This document shows positions 34,000 to 44,990 of a DNA stretch of 64,000 bases, one piece after another. Within the stretch, counting starts at the first letter, position 1; each line of letters begins with the position of its first letter. The position numbers were made by a program, and so were the translations under genes. This stretch comes from Balaenoptera acutorostrata (lineage: Eukaryota; Chordata; Mammalia; Artiodactyla; Balaenopteridae). The DNA lies in NCBI RefSeq assembly GCF_949987535.1, contig NC_080069.1, positions 38,987,269-39,051,268 of the forward strand, read 5' to 3'. The notes under the pieces were generated by a model. The model was given only the letters and a program-made list of their open reading frames with translations, was not told the DNA's origin and made no database searches.

Positions 34000-34290
34000 T
34001 TATCATCTAGACTTCACTTCCTCAGGAATGCCTTTTCTGATCTCCAAGATGAGGCCAGATTCCCTGTTATACACTCTCAAAGCACCACATGCCTTTCCTT
34101 CTGAGTACTAACCAAAGTCATTATTTTGCTGGCATTTTACTTAACTGTGGAATTGTTTGTCTGCCTTCTCCTCTAGATCATAAGCTCCACAGGGCAGAGG
34201 TTGTGTCTCCTTTTTGTTTTTTATTGTTTCTCTATCTGTAGCCTGGTTCGTAAAACATCATAGGATCTTAATATTTTTGAAATCTATATG
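34000..34290 (+). mobile_element. L2 LINE 3' end, sense
   Basis: Classic L2 3' sequence: CACTTCCTCAGGAATGCCTTTTCTGATCTCC (34015), AAGCACCACATGCCTTTCC, TTGTTTGTCTGCCTTCTCCTCTAGATCATAAGCTCCACAGGGCAGAGGTTGTGTCTCC (34153-34211). Confidence 0.85.
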
Positions 34291-34446
34291 GAATGTGTCC
34301 CTTTCTGGTTACTTGAAGGCCCGCCTCATCATAGCTTGGAGTACGTCATCTGTGCCTGGACACCAAGCCTCCCACCCTCGGGGATGGTCTTTATAGCAAC
34401 ATTTACTATGGACTGCCTCAGTGGACTTCAGAGGTGGAGGACAAAC

Positions 34447-34932
34447 TGTTACTAAGTCTAAGCTCTCTCTGCTTACCACACAACAGGCCGCGAGGTGTTG
34501 AGGCAAGGAATACGATTTTATCCAGAAAGCCAGCAGACCGAGAAGATGGCAGACTAATGTCTCCAAAAAACCATCTTATTGGGGTTTGGATGCCGGTTTC
34601 TTTTATAGAATAGAGAATGAGGAGGAGATGAGGAATTCAAGTGAAAAAGGTCATAAGATTTGCAAATGTCCCCTGGAATGGCCAGCCTAGGAGAGGAGAT
34701 GTGTTAATTTCTTCTTTCTTGCAGCCATCCACAGGTGGACAGGGTCAGCATGTTTCCCTGAACAAAGGCACTTTGGTTTAACATTCAGGCAGAGGGGCAG
34801 GGTTCCCCAAGGCAGACCATTATGTATAGACAGTATCCTTTTAGTGAACAAAAGCAGCAGAAAGCAAAGGTTAAAGTAAAATAAACAGGTCCAACGTGTA
34901 GTCAGATATGGCTCGTCCCTGTTTCAAAACCA
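34447..34932 (-). mobile_element. Endogenous retroviral-type LTR, antisense (copy 2)
   Basis: Diverged relative of the LTR at 4334-4832, also antisense and of nearly the same length. Shared landmarks are the edge TGTTACTAAGTCTAAGC, GGCAAGGAATACGATTTTAT, AAAGCCAGCAGACCGAGAAGATGG (34525-34548), TTTCTTTTATAGAAT, and near the far end AAAGGTTAAAGTAAAATAAACAG (34865-34887) with the edge CAAAACCA. The polyadenylation signal seen in copy 1 is mutated here (GATAAA on the minus strand). Minus-strand frame 34309-34566 overlaps but is not viral. No internal viral sequence adjoins it. Confidence 0.6.
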
Positions 34933-35249
34933 CTTACACAGGGCACATCAGAGAACCTTCTGCCATAGCATGGATGGAAAACCAAGCTGAAAGCAGAAAA
35001 ACAATTTGAACATAACTGTTGCAGACAGCCTTTGGACTCATGGAAAACTGCTAGCTCTCTTGGCTGAATTCTTGGTTATAAACTTCTAATTTCGTGGGTT
35101 GACCTAGCAATTCTCGTTTCTGGGAAACAATGGAGCCAATTCTCTGTTCTCCTGGTTTTCAAAGGATCTTCTGCTATTTGTGACTACCATTAAGTTGCCA
35201 TGCTGCCTTACTTTCACTACTATGCTCTGGGAGGAGGAGATTTATTTGC

Positions 35250-35575
35250 CCTCCTTTCCTCCCTCCCTCCCTTTTCTTTGTTTCTTTCTCTCCTTCTTTC
35301 TTTCTCTCTTTCCTTCTTTCTTTCTTTCTCTCTTTCTTTCTTTCATTCATTCTTTCTTTCTCTTGCTCTTTCCTTCCTTCTTTCTTTCCTTCTTTCTTTT
35401 TCTTTTTCTTTCTTTCTTTCTCTCTTTCTTTCTCTCTTTCTTTCTTTCTTTCTCTCTTTCTTTCTCTCTTTCTCTCTTTCCTTCCTTCTTTCTTTCTTTC
35501 TCTCCTCCCTCCCTCCCTTCCTTCCTTTCCCTTCTTCCCTTTTCCTTTCCCCTCTCTTTCTATATCTTCTTTCCT
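35250..35575 (+). repeat. (CTTT)n/(CCCT)n pyrimidine tract
   Basis: About 320 bp, almost all pyrimidine, made of TTTC, CTCTTT and CCTT units with rare A and G (TTTCATTCATTC and TCTTGCTC near 35341-35368). The frames on both strands (142-155 codons) are low-complexity Lys/Glu/Arg or Phe/Ser/Leu artefacts. Confidence 0.97.
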
Positions 35576-35814
35576 GGCAAAGACAAAAATATATAACTCC
35601 AAACAGTGAAATTAGTGTTTCAGCCTGGGGATCTCTACATATGCATTCCAGAGGACATAAAGTTTGAACTGGGTGAGAAAGTTGAAGTAGGATTTTCTGC
35701 ATGATATATCTAATTGCACATAAAGTGGGGAACTTTCCATTTTTCCATATCCATGTAAATGGACATTTATGAATCTACAGATAATAAGAATAGGGAGAAG
35801 AAGAAGAAGAAATA

Positions 35815-35935
35815 AATACGCATAGCTAACATTTACTTATCACATGTATTATCCCATTTAATATTCCCACATATCCAAACAGGAAGGTATTGCTAGTATC
35901 CATTTATAGAGAAAGGAACTAGATGCTCAATGGGA
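35815..35935 (-). repeat. MIR SINE fragment, antisense
   Basis: Antisense MIR: CGCATAGCTAACATTTACTTATCACATGTATTATCCCATTTAATATTCCC, then AGGAAGGTATTGCTAGTATCCATTTATAGAGAAAGGAACTAGATGCTCA. A short (GAA)n run precedes it at 35796-35810. Confidence 0.8.
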
Positions 35936-37355
35936 AACATCTCTGTAACTCTGAGAGGAAGATCTTGGAAGGTACGGGTGATGCTTTTAAAATTTATATT
36001 AACCCTTATTTTTATGGAAATGGCACTGTTAGCGAATTTAACTTGCCAGTGCATCTCTCTGATCATTTCCTCTATTGTTGAAAACCTCCCAGTGGTCCCC
36101 TATTTTCTAACCAAAGCCAGGCAAGTTGACATATCGTGGAACTTTCCAGGGACTTGCTGTTCTAGTGCACACTGAGAATTTCCAACTTATTTTCCCATGG
36201 AATGCATTTTCTCCTGGATCATCTTCCAGTTTTCCAGTGACCTTGGATATGCTCACCTGTAAAATGAAATTTAAGTACCTAAATCTTGTTCCTCATACCA
36301 TAGTTCACTCATTTCTGTCTATCTTGAAAGTTTGATGGAACCAGGCAGGTCATGTAAATGAAAGAATGAAGAATGAAGTGGTAGGTGATAACTGACCTTC
36401 CACAGAGAAGGGAGGTCAGGAGCATGACCCACTAGAAAGTATACGCCTGACCAAAGGAGCTTCCAGCTCTAGCTGAATGCTGTGAAATGTAGGCTCACAA
36501 TGATGGAGATTTTGCTATCCCAAGAGAATTTGGAAGCCTGGATTTTGATTTAAACTATTCTCATTTTTAAAGAATGGCAACTAATGCATGTTTAAAACTC
36601 TTTGTGGGTGAACACTGTGTGAGCCAAGCATAACACACCCACAAACTGAATTTGGCCGATGGAACAGCTTGTTTGTGACTATTACTCTACATAATAAGAT
36701 TTCTGCTTCCTTCTTCTGCAATAAAATGACACAAAATTGTTGAATATAAACTACTTATTTTAGGGAGCAGTATACCAATTCTTTTTATTCATTTTTCATG
36801 ATCAAATATAAACAAATACTACACACATACACACACACACGTTTGCATATATACATATATGCAAATATAAACTGCAGTCACACCTACATTTGGCCAACAT
36901 GTTTTTTAGATTCACCTCTGTGTGACCAGCCTTCGGACTGCTCTTCTTTTCCACATTCCCTAAAGAGCCCCATGCAGTAAGAGACAGTGATCAGCACTCG
37001 TCAATCCCAGGCTATCCACACCAGTGGTGATTGATTTAAACTACTTTTTATGGGATCTATTTGCATGTGGTATAACTGGTGGTGGTTTCTAGGTATCCAT
37101 ATGTTTGCACCTAATACCTTTAAAAATATCTGCAGAGGAAGATGAAAATTATCTTGTAGGGTGAGCTTGTTTGCAGCCACATGGATGAGAAAACTGGATA
37201 GAGGAAAACTGGATAGAGGAAAAGATATTGATATTCTCCTTAAAAGGTCTATGCCCTGAGTCCTGTTATAAATAGAGTTCTGGTTAAATACTAGTGAAGC
37301 ACCCATTCGGTACGTGTGGGGATTGCTCTTGGCGTGTACACTTTTTGGAGGATGG
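35936..37355. other. Unique DNA with (CA)n/(TA)n patch, no gene recognised
   Basis: (CA)n at about 36824-36840 is followed by TATATACATATATGC. A 15-bp tandem pair GAAAACTGGATAGAG occurs at about 37189-37218. No exon-like frame was seen. Confidence 0.45.
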
Positions 37356-37359
37356 ACAG

Positions 37360-37695
37360 CTGAGAGTCTGATGTGGCTCTTACCACGGCTGAGCTCGTGC
37401 TGAGTCCCTCTCGCCCACCCTCTCCCACTTCATGCCTCCTGTGTGAAGCTTCCTCTACCTGTCTCGCCCTCCCTACTTACGGAGGGCTACTCACTCCCTT
37501 TCCTGCAGTGCACATCTGGTGCAATGCGGGCACCCTATGGCAATGCTGTATGAGCATAAAATCTGCTTGTCCATCCCTCTCTTGGACATGCAAGCGTAAG
37601 AGCTATAGGGGCGGTGTTATCTGTGAATTCCAGTTCCTTGCACTGCACCTAGCATGCAGGAGGCATTCAATAAACTGGAGTGAATGGTTATTTGA
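37360..37695 (+). mobile_element. L2 LINE 3' end, sense
   Basis: Decayed L2 3' end: TTGCACTGCACCTAGCATGCAGGAGGCATTCAATAAACTGGAGTGAATG at 37638-37686 is the typical L2 terminus. Upstream similarity to 37360 is weak. Confidence 0.65.
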
Positions 37696-38291
37696 ACACA
37701 ACCTGGAAATTTAGAAAGTATCAGGTAGAATAACGACTAGAACCCTCTATCCCTGGAATAGGAAGATTTGACATCTGAGCCTCCCATCACTTTGGGTGTT
37801 CCCGTAGAAGTTGGATGACTGCTCTGGAAAGTATTTCTGTATGGAGTTAGGAGGCTGACTGAGAGCCTCGCCCAGGTCCCTTCTAGCTGTGAGATTTAAC
37901 AAGGCTTTCAGCTTTCCCAGCTATTTGTTCTGGTCCCTGGGTAGTGGAGTTAGCGGAGCAGATACTGTGGACACTCCACTCTGTCCCCACCCCCACCGCC
38001 CAGCTTTACCATTTTTACACACAGGCAGGACTGCCACCTGCCAGTACCTGCATTTCACTGCCTGAGGCTTTTGTCTGGCTTCTGGAGCCCACTCTACCTG
38101 CAGACACTGCAGGCTAGAGGTGCTGGAGGATTAACAGCTCCTGGAAGCACCCCTCAACCCATGAGTAAAGGGGGCTGGTGGAGAAATACCCCAGCTTCGT
38201 TGCCTTACAGATGGGATACTGCTACTTGGCTTCCCACCAGGGAGGTCAAGCTCCAAAGCCCACAATGGAAATGAGCCTGATAACGCATGCT
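37696..38291. other. Unique DNA, no gene recognised
   Basis: Ordinary composition. Frame 38071-38274 has no recognisable similarity and stops just before the SINE. Confidence 0.4.
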
Positions 38292-38676
38292 TTAATGCCT
38301 ATCTTTTTTAAAGTAATTTTTAAAAAATTTTATTTATTTAATTTATTTATTTATTTATTTTTGGCTGCATTAGGTCTTCGTTGCTGCACACAGGCTTTCT
38401 CTAGTTGCAGCGAGTGAGGGCTACTCTTCATTGCGGTGCTCAAGCATCTCATTGCGGTGGCTTCTTTTGTTGTGGAGCACAGGCTCTAGGCACGCAGGCT
38501 TCAGTAGTTGTGGCTCACGGGCTCTAGAGCGCAGACTCAGTAGTTGTGGGGCACAGGCTTAGTTTCTCCGTGGAATGTGGGATCTTCCCAGACCAGGGCT
38601 CGAACCCATGTCCCCTGCATTGGCAGGCAGATTCTTAACCACTGAGCCACCAGGGAAGCCCATTAATGCCTTTCTT
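38292..38676 (-). mobile_element. CHR-type SINE, long form, with target-site duplications
   Basis: Antisense SINE at about 38306-38662, flanked by TTAATGCCTATCTT (38292-38305) and TTAATGCCTTTCTT (38663-38676). It is about 70 bp longer than the copies at 12.7 and 22.2 kb because the middle holds repeated CAGTAGTTGTGG units (38491, 38532) separated by GCTCTAGAGCGCAGACT. On the element strand, box B GGTTCGAGCCC is intact and the 5' end reads GGGCTTCCCTGGTGGCTCAG. The tail is (AAAT)n with AT-rich interruptions. It represents a different CHR subfamily from the shorter copies. Confidence 0.95.
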
Positions 38677-40600
38677 GTCTCCCTTCCCCACTGCTCTCCT
38701 GGTGGTTCCTGGGGTCACCTCCCAAATACATGACTTACACTTGAATTCTTGCCATGGTGTCTGCTTCTGGGGAAAACCAAAATGATAGTTGGAATCTCAG
38801 CACGTTCCTTCCATGGGCTAATTCAAGAGACACCCACATTTTTTTCCCAAAGTGGAATTCAATGCAACAAGTAGCAGATCCCAGATAGAAAATTCAGAAG
38901 TCGCAGGGACTAGGGCCTTGGCTAGAAATGCAGCAGTGGGAATACAGCTGCATTGTTTCAGAAGCTAATTTAGAGCTCCCACACCTCAAATCTGAGGCAA
39001 CGTCTAGCACTAAAGCAAACAGTGTGATTGAAACTCTCCACAGTGCCTGACAAGCTCGGCCAGCAATTCTGTATGTGACACCTTTGGTAGCTGCTCTCAT
39101 TACAGGACACGGTGTGGTTTTCAAACGGCTTATGGTTGAATGATAGCAACAAGGGTTCAGGAGTCTCCAGGGATAATTGTGTGGGAACTAGGTAGGGAGA
39201 CAGGTGAGAGGTAAATTAAAATCCTTGTGGATTGTCTTAAACTTGGAGCCAGTTAATATGCTGTGGCAGAGACGGCAGATTTTATGGTTACGAAACGCCC
39301 ACATAACAGCTGGGGGTGCGGTTTACAGGATCCCTCATAATGACCAGGCTATTAAACATCAAGCAGGAACTGGATCCCCCCCAATCCACCCCCCCCCACC
39401 CTGCAACTGCCCCACCTGAGATTTCTCCAGGGAAAAAACATAACTAGAGGCAAATACAAGATGCCATCCTCAAAACAAATCCGACTCCAAGAGTGGCAAG
39501 TCTCATGATTAATACTGACCCCGGATACACCCAGCCCTAGGATAGCCATACAAACAGCTGAGCCAGGAAATACAACATGAGCAATGCGTGACTAATGAGG
39601 AAACACAGTCCGCTGGGACATGCTGTTGGAGGGAACGAGCCACAGAGCTTGACCAACGTGAAAGTTCTAGCTTGGCCTGGCTCCTGCTGACAAAATCTGT
39701 GATCAGAACTGGAAAGAATACATGAGTGATGGATAAAGGGGCTCCTTTCATTCCCCTCGGCTAAAGAGGGTCTGTTGCTCCTCTGAAAGTGGAACTCTAA
39801 GAGATTCTAACGAAGGTCTCAAAGCTGTAAGCTGAGCACAGGGTCATTGGCACAGTGCCTGCTTTAACTTGACCAGAAGACTTTCCAAGCCAAGCCATGC
39901 TTTTATATGCATTGGAAGAGGTCTCTATGTCTGCCCGGTTCTGGGAGTCCAGACAATTGTAGAATAAAAACAAGTGGGGGAAAATGTAGTTTCAGTGGTT
40001 CCATGTCTAAATATGCCACTTGAAAAAGAATCCATTTGTTAAAAACAAAACAAAACAAAACAAAAAAACTTTAATTTTGTTAAAAGGCTCTAAATACAGA
40101 CTGCCGCTGAGCCAGGTCAGGATTAACTCAATGTTTGGGCTGAGTCTTTGGTTGGCACCTACTTATTTTATGGTATATAAGAATCCAGATGACAAATAAG
40201 CATAAACGTAATTGTTAACCATGAAATTCTATACCTCCATCCCATCTGATTTGAAGACCTGTCTGCTCTTCACTCTCCCCAAAACCCTGCGTGGCAGATA
40301 TTTTCAGTTCCGAGCTGGTCTAAATAAATCCCATGTTTGAGAAGGCTTTGCAGGTACTACCAATCTCAGACTCCTACAACATGGCGTCCAGAAGACCTCT
40401 TCCCGTGTCTCACTCTGCCTTCATCCAGATAGAAGGTAAGTCAATGCTTTGATGTAATACCAGGCAGTGTCTTTTCTCCTCAAATCCAATCCTGTTTGCC
40501 TCAAACAGTTCAATTCAAAACTTCAGGGCTGTGTAGGGAGCAGAACCCTCTCTTACTGTCAGGTTGCAGAAACATGGTCATTAAATTTGGGTTCGGCTAA
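38677..40600. other. Unique DNA, no gene recognised
   Basis: No repeat identified apart from a C-run CCCCCCCC at about 39389-39397 and (AAAAC)n at 40039-40066. Frames of 60-80 codons show no recognisable protein. Confidence 0.4.
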
Positions 40601-40604
40601 CATG

Positions 40605-40825
40605 CTGAGCATTGACTCAATGTCACATCCATAACTTTATTATATCTTCTCATCTGCACTGTAATGCAGCACTTAGGAACCCCTTGTTTCAGGTAAAGAA
40701 ACAACCTCTGTGAGCGCCATGGTCACTTGTCCCAGTTCCATCATCTGTCCAGGGACAGATTTAGAAAGATCCAAGCTGGAAACCCTGCTCTGAGGCCCTA
40801 GTTCTTTCCATTACAGATGTTTGAG
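40605..40825 (-). repeat. MIR-like SINE, antisense
   Basis: Weak antisense MIR: CATGCTGAGCATTGACTCAATGTCACATCC, CATAACTTTATTATATCTTCTCATCTGC, GTCACTTGTCCCAGTTCC, CCTGCTCTGAGGCCCTAGTTCTTTCCATTAC. Confidence 0.55.
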
Positions 40826-40829
40826 CAAT

Positions 40830-43150
40830 AATTAATTTGGAAAGACAGCAGAGAGGAAAAATCTAATGTACCAATAAACTTCATTTTCCTGGCTGCTCTT
40901 AAAAAGCAAAGAGTGTAATTTGAACAATAAATCATTTCTTAAAAATACGACTTCTGAATTGTTTCTTTCTTGCCTACGACAGACTCCTGGTCTCTTTCTC
41001 GATGCGGCTGCTCTCCTTTCTCTGATAGACTTCCTTTCTCCTAATGTGTTTTAAGTCCCCTGACCATGTGTGCTGAATGGAGGAAAAGATAGGCAGTATT
41101 GCTTTTCAAATGTCCCAGGAAACCCAATATCATGCATTCACTGCTCACTGCACTGAAATGGAACTTCTAACTGCAACAGAGTATGCTCCAGGCACTCATC
41201 AGCCTCAGACATCTGCAACCTTTCACATTCAAAACATCTGATTTAAAAAAAAAAAAATCTGATTTTTCTTGCCTTCCATTGGGTACTTTTCTTTTTTCTG
41301 TAAGCATTGGGAAGGTTTTAATAAGGTGGTCCTAGCTGGCAAGGTCAGGGATGAAGGAGTATTTGATGCCGGTTTAAAGTTTGGTAAAGTAAATGATTAC
41401 GCAGTGAGGAAATGCGAACTATTAAAAAAAAGTTTATCGTATTATCCACTTAGGAATTATAGGAAATTTAGATTTCTATTCTAATTACGATAATTTTGTT
41501 ACAGGGTTTGGAACTCACAGCCTTAATTCAGCTTATGATCACTGAAATTTCAAAGTGAAATTTCACTGAGCCATATCAGATGTTTTGTGGCAGAGCCGTT
41601 CAAAACAGAATGCACGTGAGCTGAAATGGTGGGAGGGGGGGCATTGTCAAATCCTGGGCAGTGAACATACAGGGAAAGGAGATACCCTTAAGAAAGACAT
41701 AGGAAGGGGATGTTTTCCCCAGCTCCCTCTACCTTTGAGGAAGAAATTACGGAAGTAATTCCCACACAACGTTAAATTCTTCTTTGGAATATCCCACAAA
41801 CTCCCAACATTTGCCACGTGACTGGTTCATTGATTTGTGCATAAAGCTATGTCACATTTTGAAATCCCTCAAGAAGCATTTCTCAGGCTGCAAAATCCAG
41901 GATGTGGTGAGCAGTAATTGATTTTCATCATACAAATGGATGGGTTCTGTTATCTGAACCAAATAGACTATACAGTCTAGAGATTTGTATTTTGGCCATA
42001 TTTCTTAACAAATAATGTTATTTGTTGCTTTAGTATTATTTTTTAAATAAAAGAGAGTCTGACAGTAATGAATTCTGTAACCAGTTAAGGAAATGCCCAA
42101 ACAGGGGAACTTATTGCTTCTCCAGAAAGAGACAAACACCTACCTCACTGGGATACTGGGTGCTGCCTGTAGGTTGAACCAGGATCATCCCTGATTGACA
42201 GGCTGTCTCTGTAGTTTCTTGTGACTTCACTCTTCCTGAATTATAATTCATCTGCCAACCTAACTTTATAGATGCTTACACAAAGGTAAGAGGTATCAGG
42301 CGCAAGCTTTATAAATTTAGCATTTTGATGCCTTTTTCCATTTAGGGTTTCTTTTTACAAATACTGCAGAATCTACCTGCAGAAGCCAGGAGAGTGGCAG
42401 GAAGCTGGGGCAGCATTCTCCACTGAACTCTGGTTTTTGTCCCGGGAACCACGTCAGCTTCCATTTGGTGTCACTCTGCTCAGCTAACGCTGTCTAGACC
42501 AAATCCCAGGCCAAGCGTTCCCCTCACAAGGCTCCCGCTGTATTTCCTCCACTTAATGCCGTCAATAAGTGCCTGGTAGTGAGTGGCAAATCTCCTATTA
42601 CTCCCACTTACTCCTTTTCACATGGGCTTTTACAGCCACAGACACTTAATGGAAGATAAATCACAGAGAACAGCACAGGGACACAGCTATCAGCCAACAT
42701 GCTCAGCAAGCTTTCTCTCTCATTCTGTGGCAGACCTGGATTCCTAGGTAACTGGGCGTTGGTGTAGCCTGGAGGGGCTGAGAACCTGACCGAAGAGGTA
42801 AAGGCAAGCCTTCAAACCCAACTACAAATGTGGTTTATTTATACCCCAGACATTTAAAAGTCCCCAGAGCTCAAAAAAAAAAAAAATCACATTTTTAATT
42901 AAGGACATTTCCGTTTATGAGTTGCTGAAGGTAATGGCATTGTGCACAGGAATTTAATAGTTTGGGGGATTTTGTTTAAGTATGGATCATTCCCTTACAC
43001 AATTGAAGCCTATTTCATGGATAAATGTCTTCAGTTTTCAGATATTTTTCATCAAGACAGTCCTTCTTTTAAAGCAACAATTAAAGAAAAATTTGCTGAT
43101 GTGATTACAGGTGTGATTACAGGTGTCTGATGATGGCTTCAATAATTATC
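40830..43150. other. Unique DNA, no gene recognised
   Basis: Non-repetitive. A palindromic E-box with flank, GCCACGTGAC, is at about 41813-41822. A tandem 13-mer (GTGATTACAGGTG) occurs at about 43102-43126. No convincing exon found. Confidence 0.4.
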
Positions 43151-43154
43151 AATA

Positions 43155-43382
43155 TGCATTTAGAGAAAACCTAGCTGTCCAATATGGTAACTACTGGCCA
43201 TATGTGGCTATTTAAAAATGAACTTTAAATTAGTTAAAATGAAATGAACTTTTTGGTTCTTTCGTCACACCAGCCACATTTCAAGTGCTCAGTAGCCATA
43301 TATGGCTAGTGGCTGCCATATTGGATATACAGATAGAACATTTCCATCATAACAAAAAGTTCTATTGGATGTTGCTGAGTCC
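43155..43382. mobile_element. hAT-like MITE (non-autonomous DNA transposon)
   Basis: An imperfect palindrome. The left end reads CTGTCCAATATGGTAACTACTGGCCATATGTGGCT (43164). The inner right arm has the near-complement AGCCATATATGGCTAGTGGCTGCCATATTGGATA (43292-43325), followed by AGAACATTTCCATCATAAC and TTCTATTGGATGTTGCTGAG. This matches a common mammalian hAT-type non-autonomous family with GTCCAATA termini. No transposase is encoded. Confidence 0.7.
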
Positions 43383-43724
43383 TAAAGCATGAAGGCAGAT
43401 GGACTGCACAGTGGATACTCTACAGATGTGGGAAGCTGTCAGCCCTTGGAAAGTGGGCACCTTCTTGTTAAAGAGATGAACAGTGAAAAGTGATGTTCTG
43501 TATGAGCATACTACCAAGATGGAACAGGGGTGAGAAGTCAATGCCAGAATGGAGGCATGGCATTCAAAGCTGAACGATCCTGGGCAGGAATGCAGAACCT
43601 AGTCCTATACCATGAGCAAACTTGGGGCTAAGAAATGAGTGATGCCAAAGTCTGTGGGAGCAAGAGAGAATAAAGGTGAAAACATACAAGCACAATTGTG
43701 ACATGGAGGGGATCTAGAATTCTC

Positions 43725-44195
43725 AAAGAGTATTCGTTTATTTCTGCTGCAACAAATTACTACAAACTTTCTCACTTAAAACAACACAAATTTATTGTTA
43801 CAGTTCTGGAGGTCAGAAGTTTCACTGGGTTATAATGAAACTGTTTCTTCTGGAGCCTTTAGTTTCCTTGCCTTTTCCAGCTTCCAGAGGCCTCTTGCAC
43901 TGATTGGCTTCTTGGCCCCTTTCTCTCATTCAAAGCCAGCAACACCGCATCTTCAAACCTCTGCCTCATCCTTATTTCCATCATCAAATCTCCTTCTCTG
44001 ACGCTCACTTATAAGGAACCTTCTGATTACATTGCCCCCACCAGATAATCCAGGATCATCTCCCCATCTCAAGGTCCATAGTCTTAATTACACCTGCAAA
44101 GTCCCTTTTGCCATGTGAGGTGACATATCCACAGGTTTGGAAGATTGGGATGTGGACATCTTTGGGGGAGCATTGTTCTGCCCACCATAAGTGTG
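43725..44195 (-). mobile_element. MLT1-type LTR (ERVL-MaLR), antisense
   Basis: A clear antisense MLT1 pattern: TTTCTGCTGCAACAAATTACTACAAACTTTCTCACTTAAAACAACACAAATTTATTGTTACAGTTCTGGAGGTCAGAAG at the poly(A) end (43740-43820), GCCTTTTCCAGCTTCCAGAGGCC (43870), TAAGGAACCTTCTGATTACATTGCCCCCACCAGATAATCCAGGATCATC (44012-44060), and GTGGACATCTTTGGGGGAGCATTGTTCTGCCCACCATA (44153-44190). Almost the whole LTR is present. No internal viral sequence adjoins it. Confidence 0.92.
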
Positions 44196-44204
44196 GTAAC
44201 ACCA

Positions 44205-44480
44205 AAGAGTCTTGTCAAAACCCTGAGACCTCACAGATATTTATAATTTAGAGGTCACCACGCTTTCAAACCACAAGAAACAATTTATTAATTTGTATTC
44301 CACCTTGTTCCAGAAATGAGTTAAATTTATAAAAACATATACATACAAGATAGAGCTTCGAATATAAATAGGATGAAAGTAGAAAGATGGACTGAGTAAG
44401 AATACAATGATGCAAAGAATGAAGCTTAGAAATATGCTCTGTAATGACCTCATCTCCTCCATTGTGGGAATCTTAAAGAC
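44205..44480 (+). repeat. Diverged direct repeat, copy A
   Basis: Shares an ordered set of blocks with 44738-44990. These are CCCTGAGACCTCA, TTATTAATTTGTATTCC, TTCCAGAAATGAGTTAAAT, ATAACATA-type, GAATACAATGATGCAAAGAATGAAGCTTA and ATGCTCTGTAATGACCT. The similarity is roughly two thirds by eye over about 230 bp, with start-to-start spacing about 525 bp. It could be a tandem duplication or two copies of an unrecognised dispersed repeat. Confidence 0.65.
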
Positions 44481-44737
44481 AGAAGATTCTGTAGAATCTA
44501 AGAGTATGTTCTAAATGTTACCACCAAGTGATTCAGACAAGGGGTGTAACCAGAAATTCCAAATAATCACACCCTGAAGGTCAAAAAAATAGAGATGGAA
44601 ACTGTGGGTATAGGGCAGGACGTTTTTTTTTAATGTAGCAGAATGGAACGGCATCCCCTTTTCCTTAAGATTTGGGAAGGTACATCCTCTATCAGAAGGG
44701 ATGCAACATGCAATGTTTCTGACAATTCAACTCTATT

Positions 44738-44990
44738 GCAGGCCCTGACCTCAAGGATATGTAGCACTTAGAGTTCATCAAGCTTTTAGACCCTAAGAAG
44801 TTATTTATTAATTTATATTCCCCGATTCCAAAAATGAGTTAGCTGATTATAACAATGTGTGTAATATAAGGTATGGCATCAAATATAATTTGAGTGAAGG
44901 AAGAATCAGGAAAAAAATACAATGAGGGAAGGAATGAGGCTTAAAAAACATGCTGTGTATTGACTTGAACCTGTTTTGATTGGGTTGAAC
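44738..44990 (+). repeat. Diverged direct repeat, copy B
   Basis: Counterpart of 44205-44480: CCCTGACCTCAAGGATATGTAG, TTATTAATTTATATTCCCCG, TTCCAAAAATGAGTTAGCTG, AAATACAATGAGGGAAGGAATGAGGCTTA and CATGCTGTGTATTGACTTGAACC. No terminal inverted repeats or tail were seen. Confidence 0.65.

Noticed and set aside
35174..35702. Four overlapping frames of 119-155 codons on both strands
   Set aside because: Low-complexity products of the (CTTT)n tract, not genes.
43102..43126. Tandem 13-mer as a regulatory array
   Set aside because: Only two units; easily produced by replication slippage.
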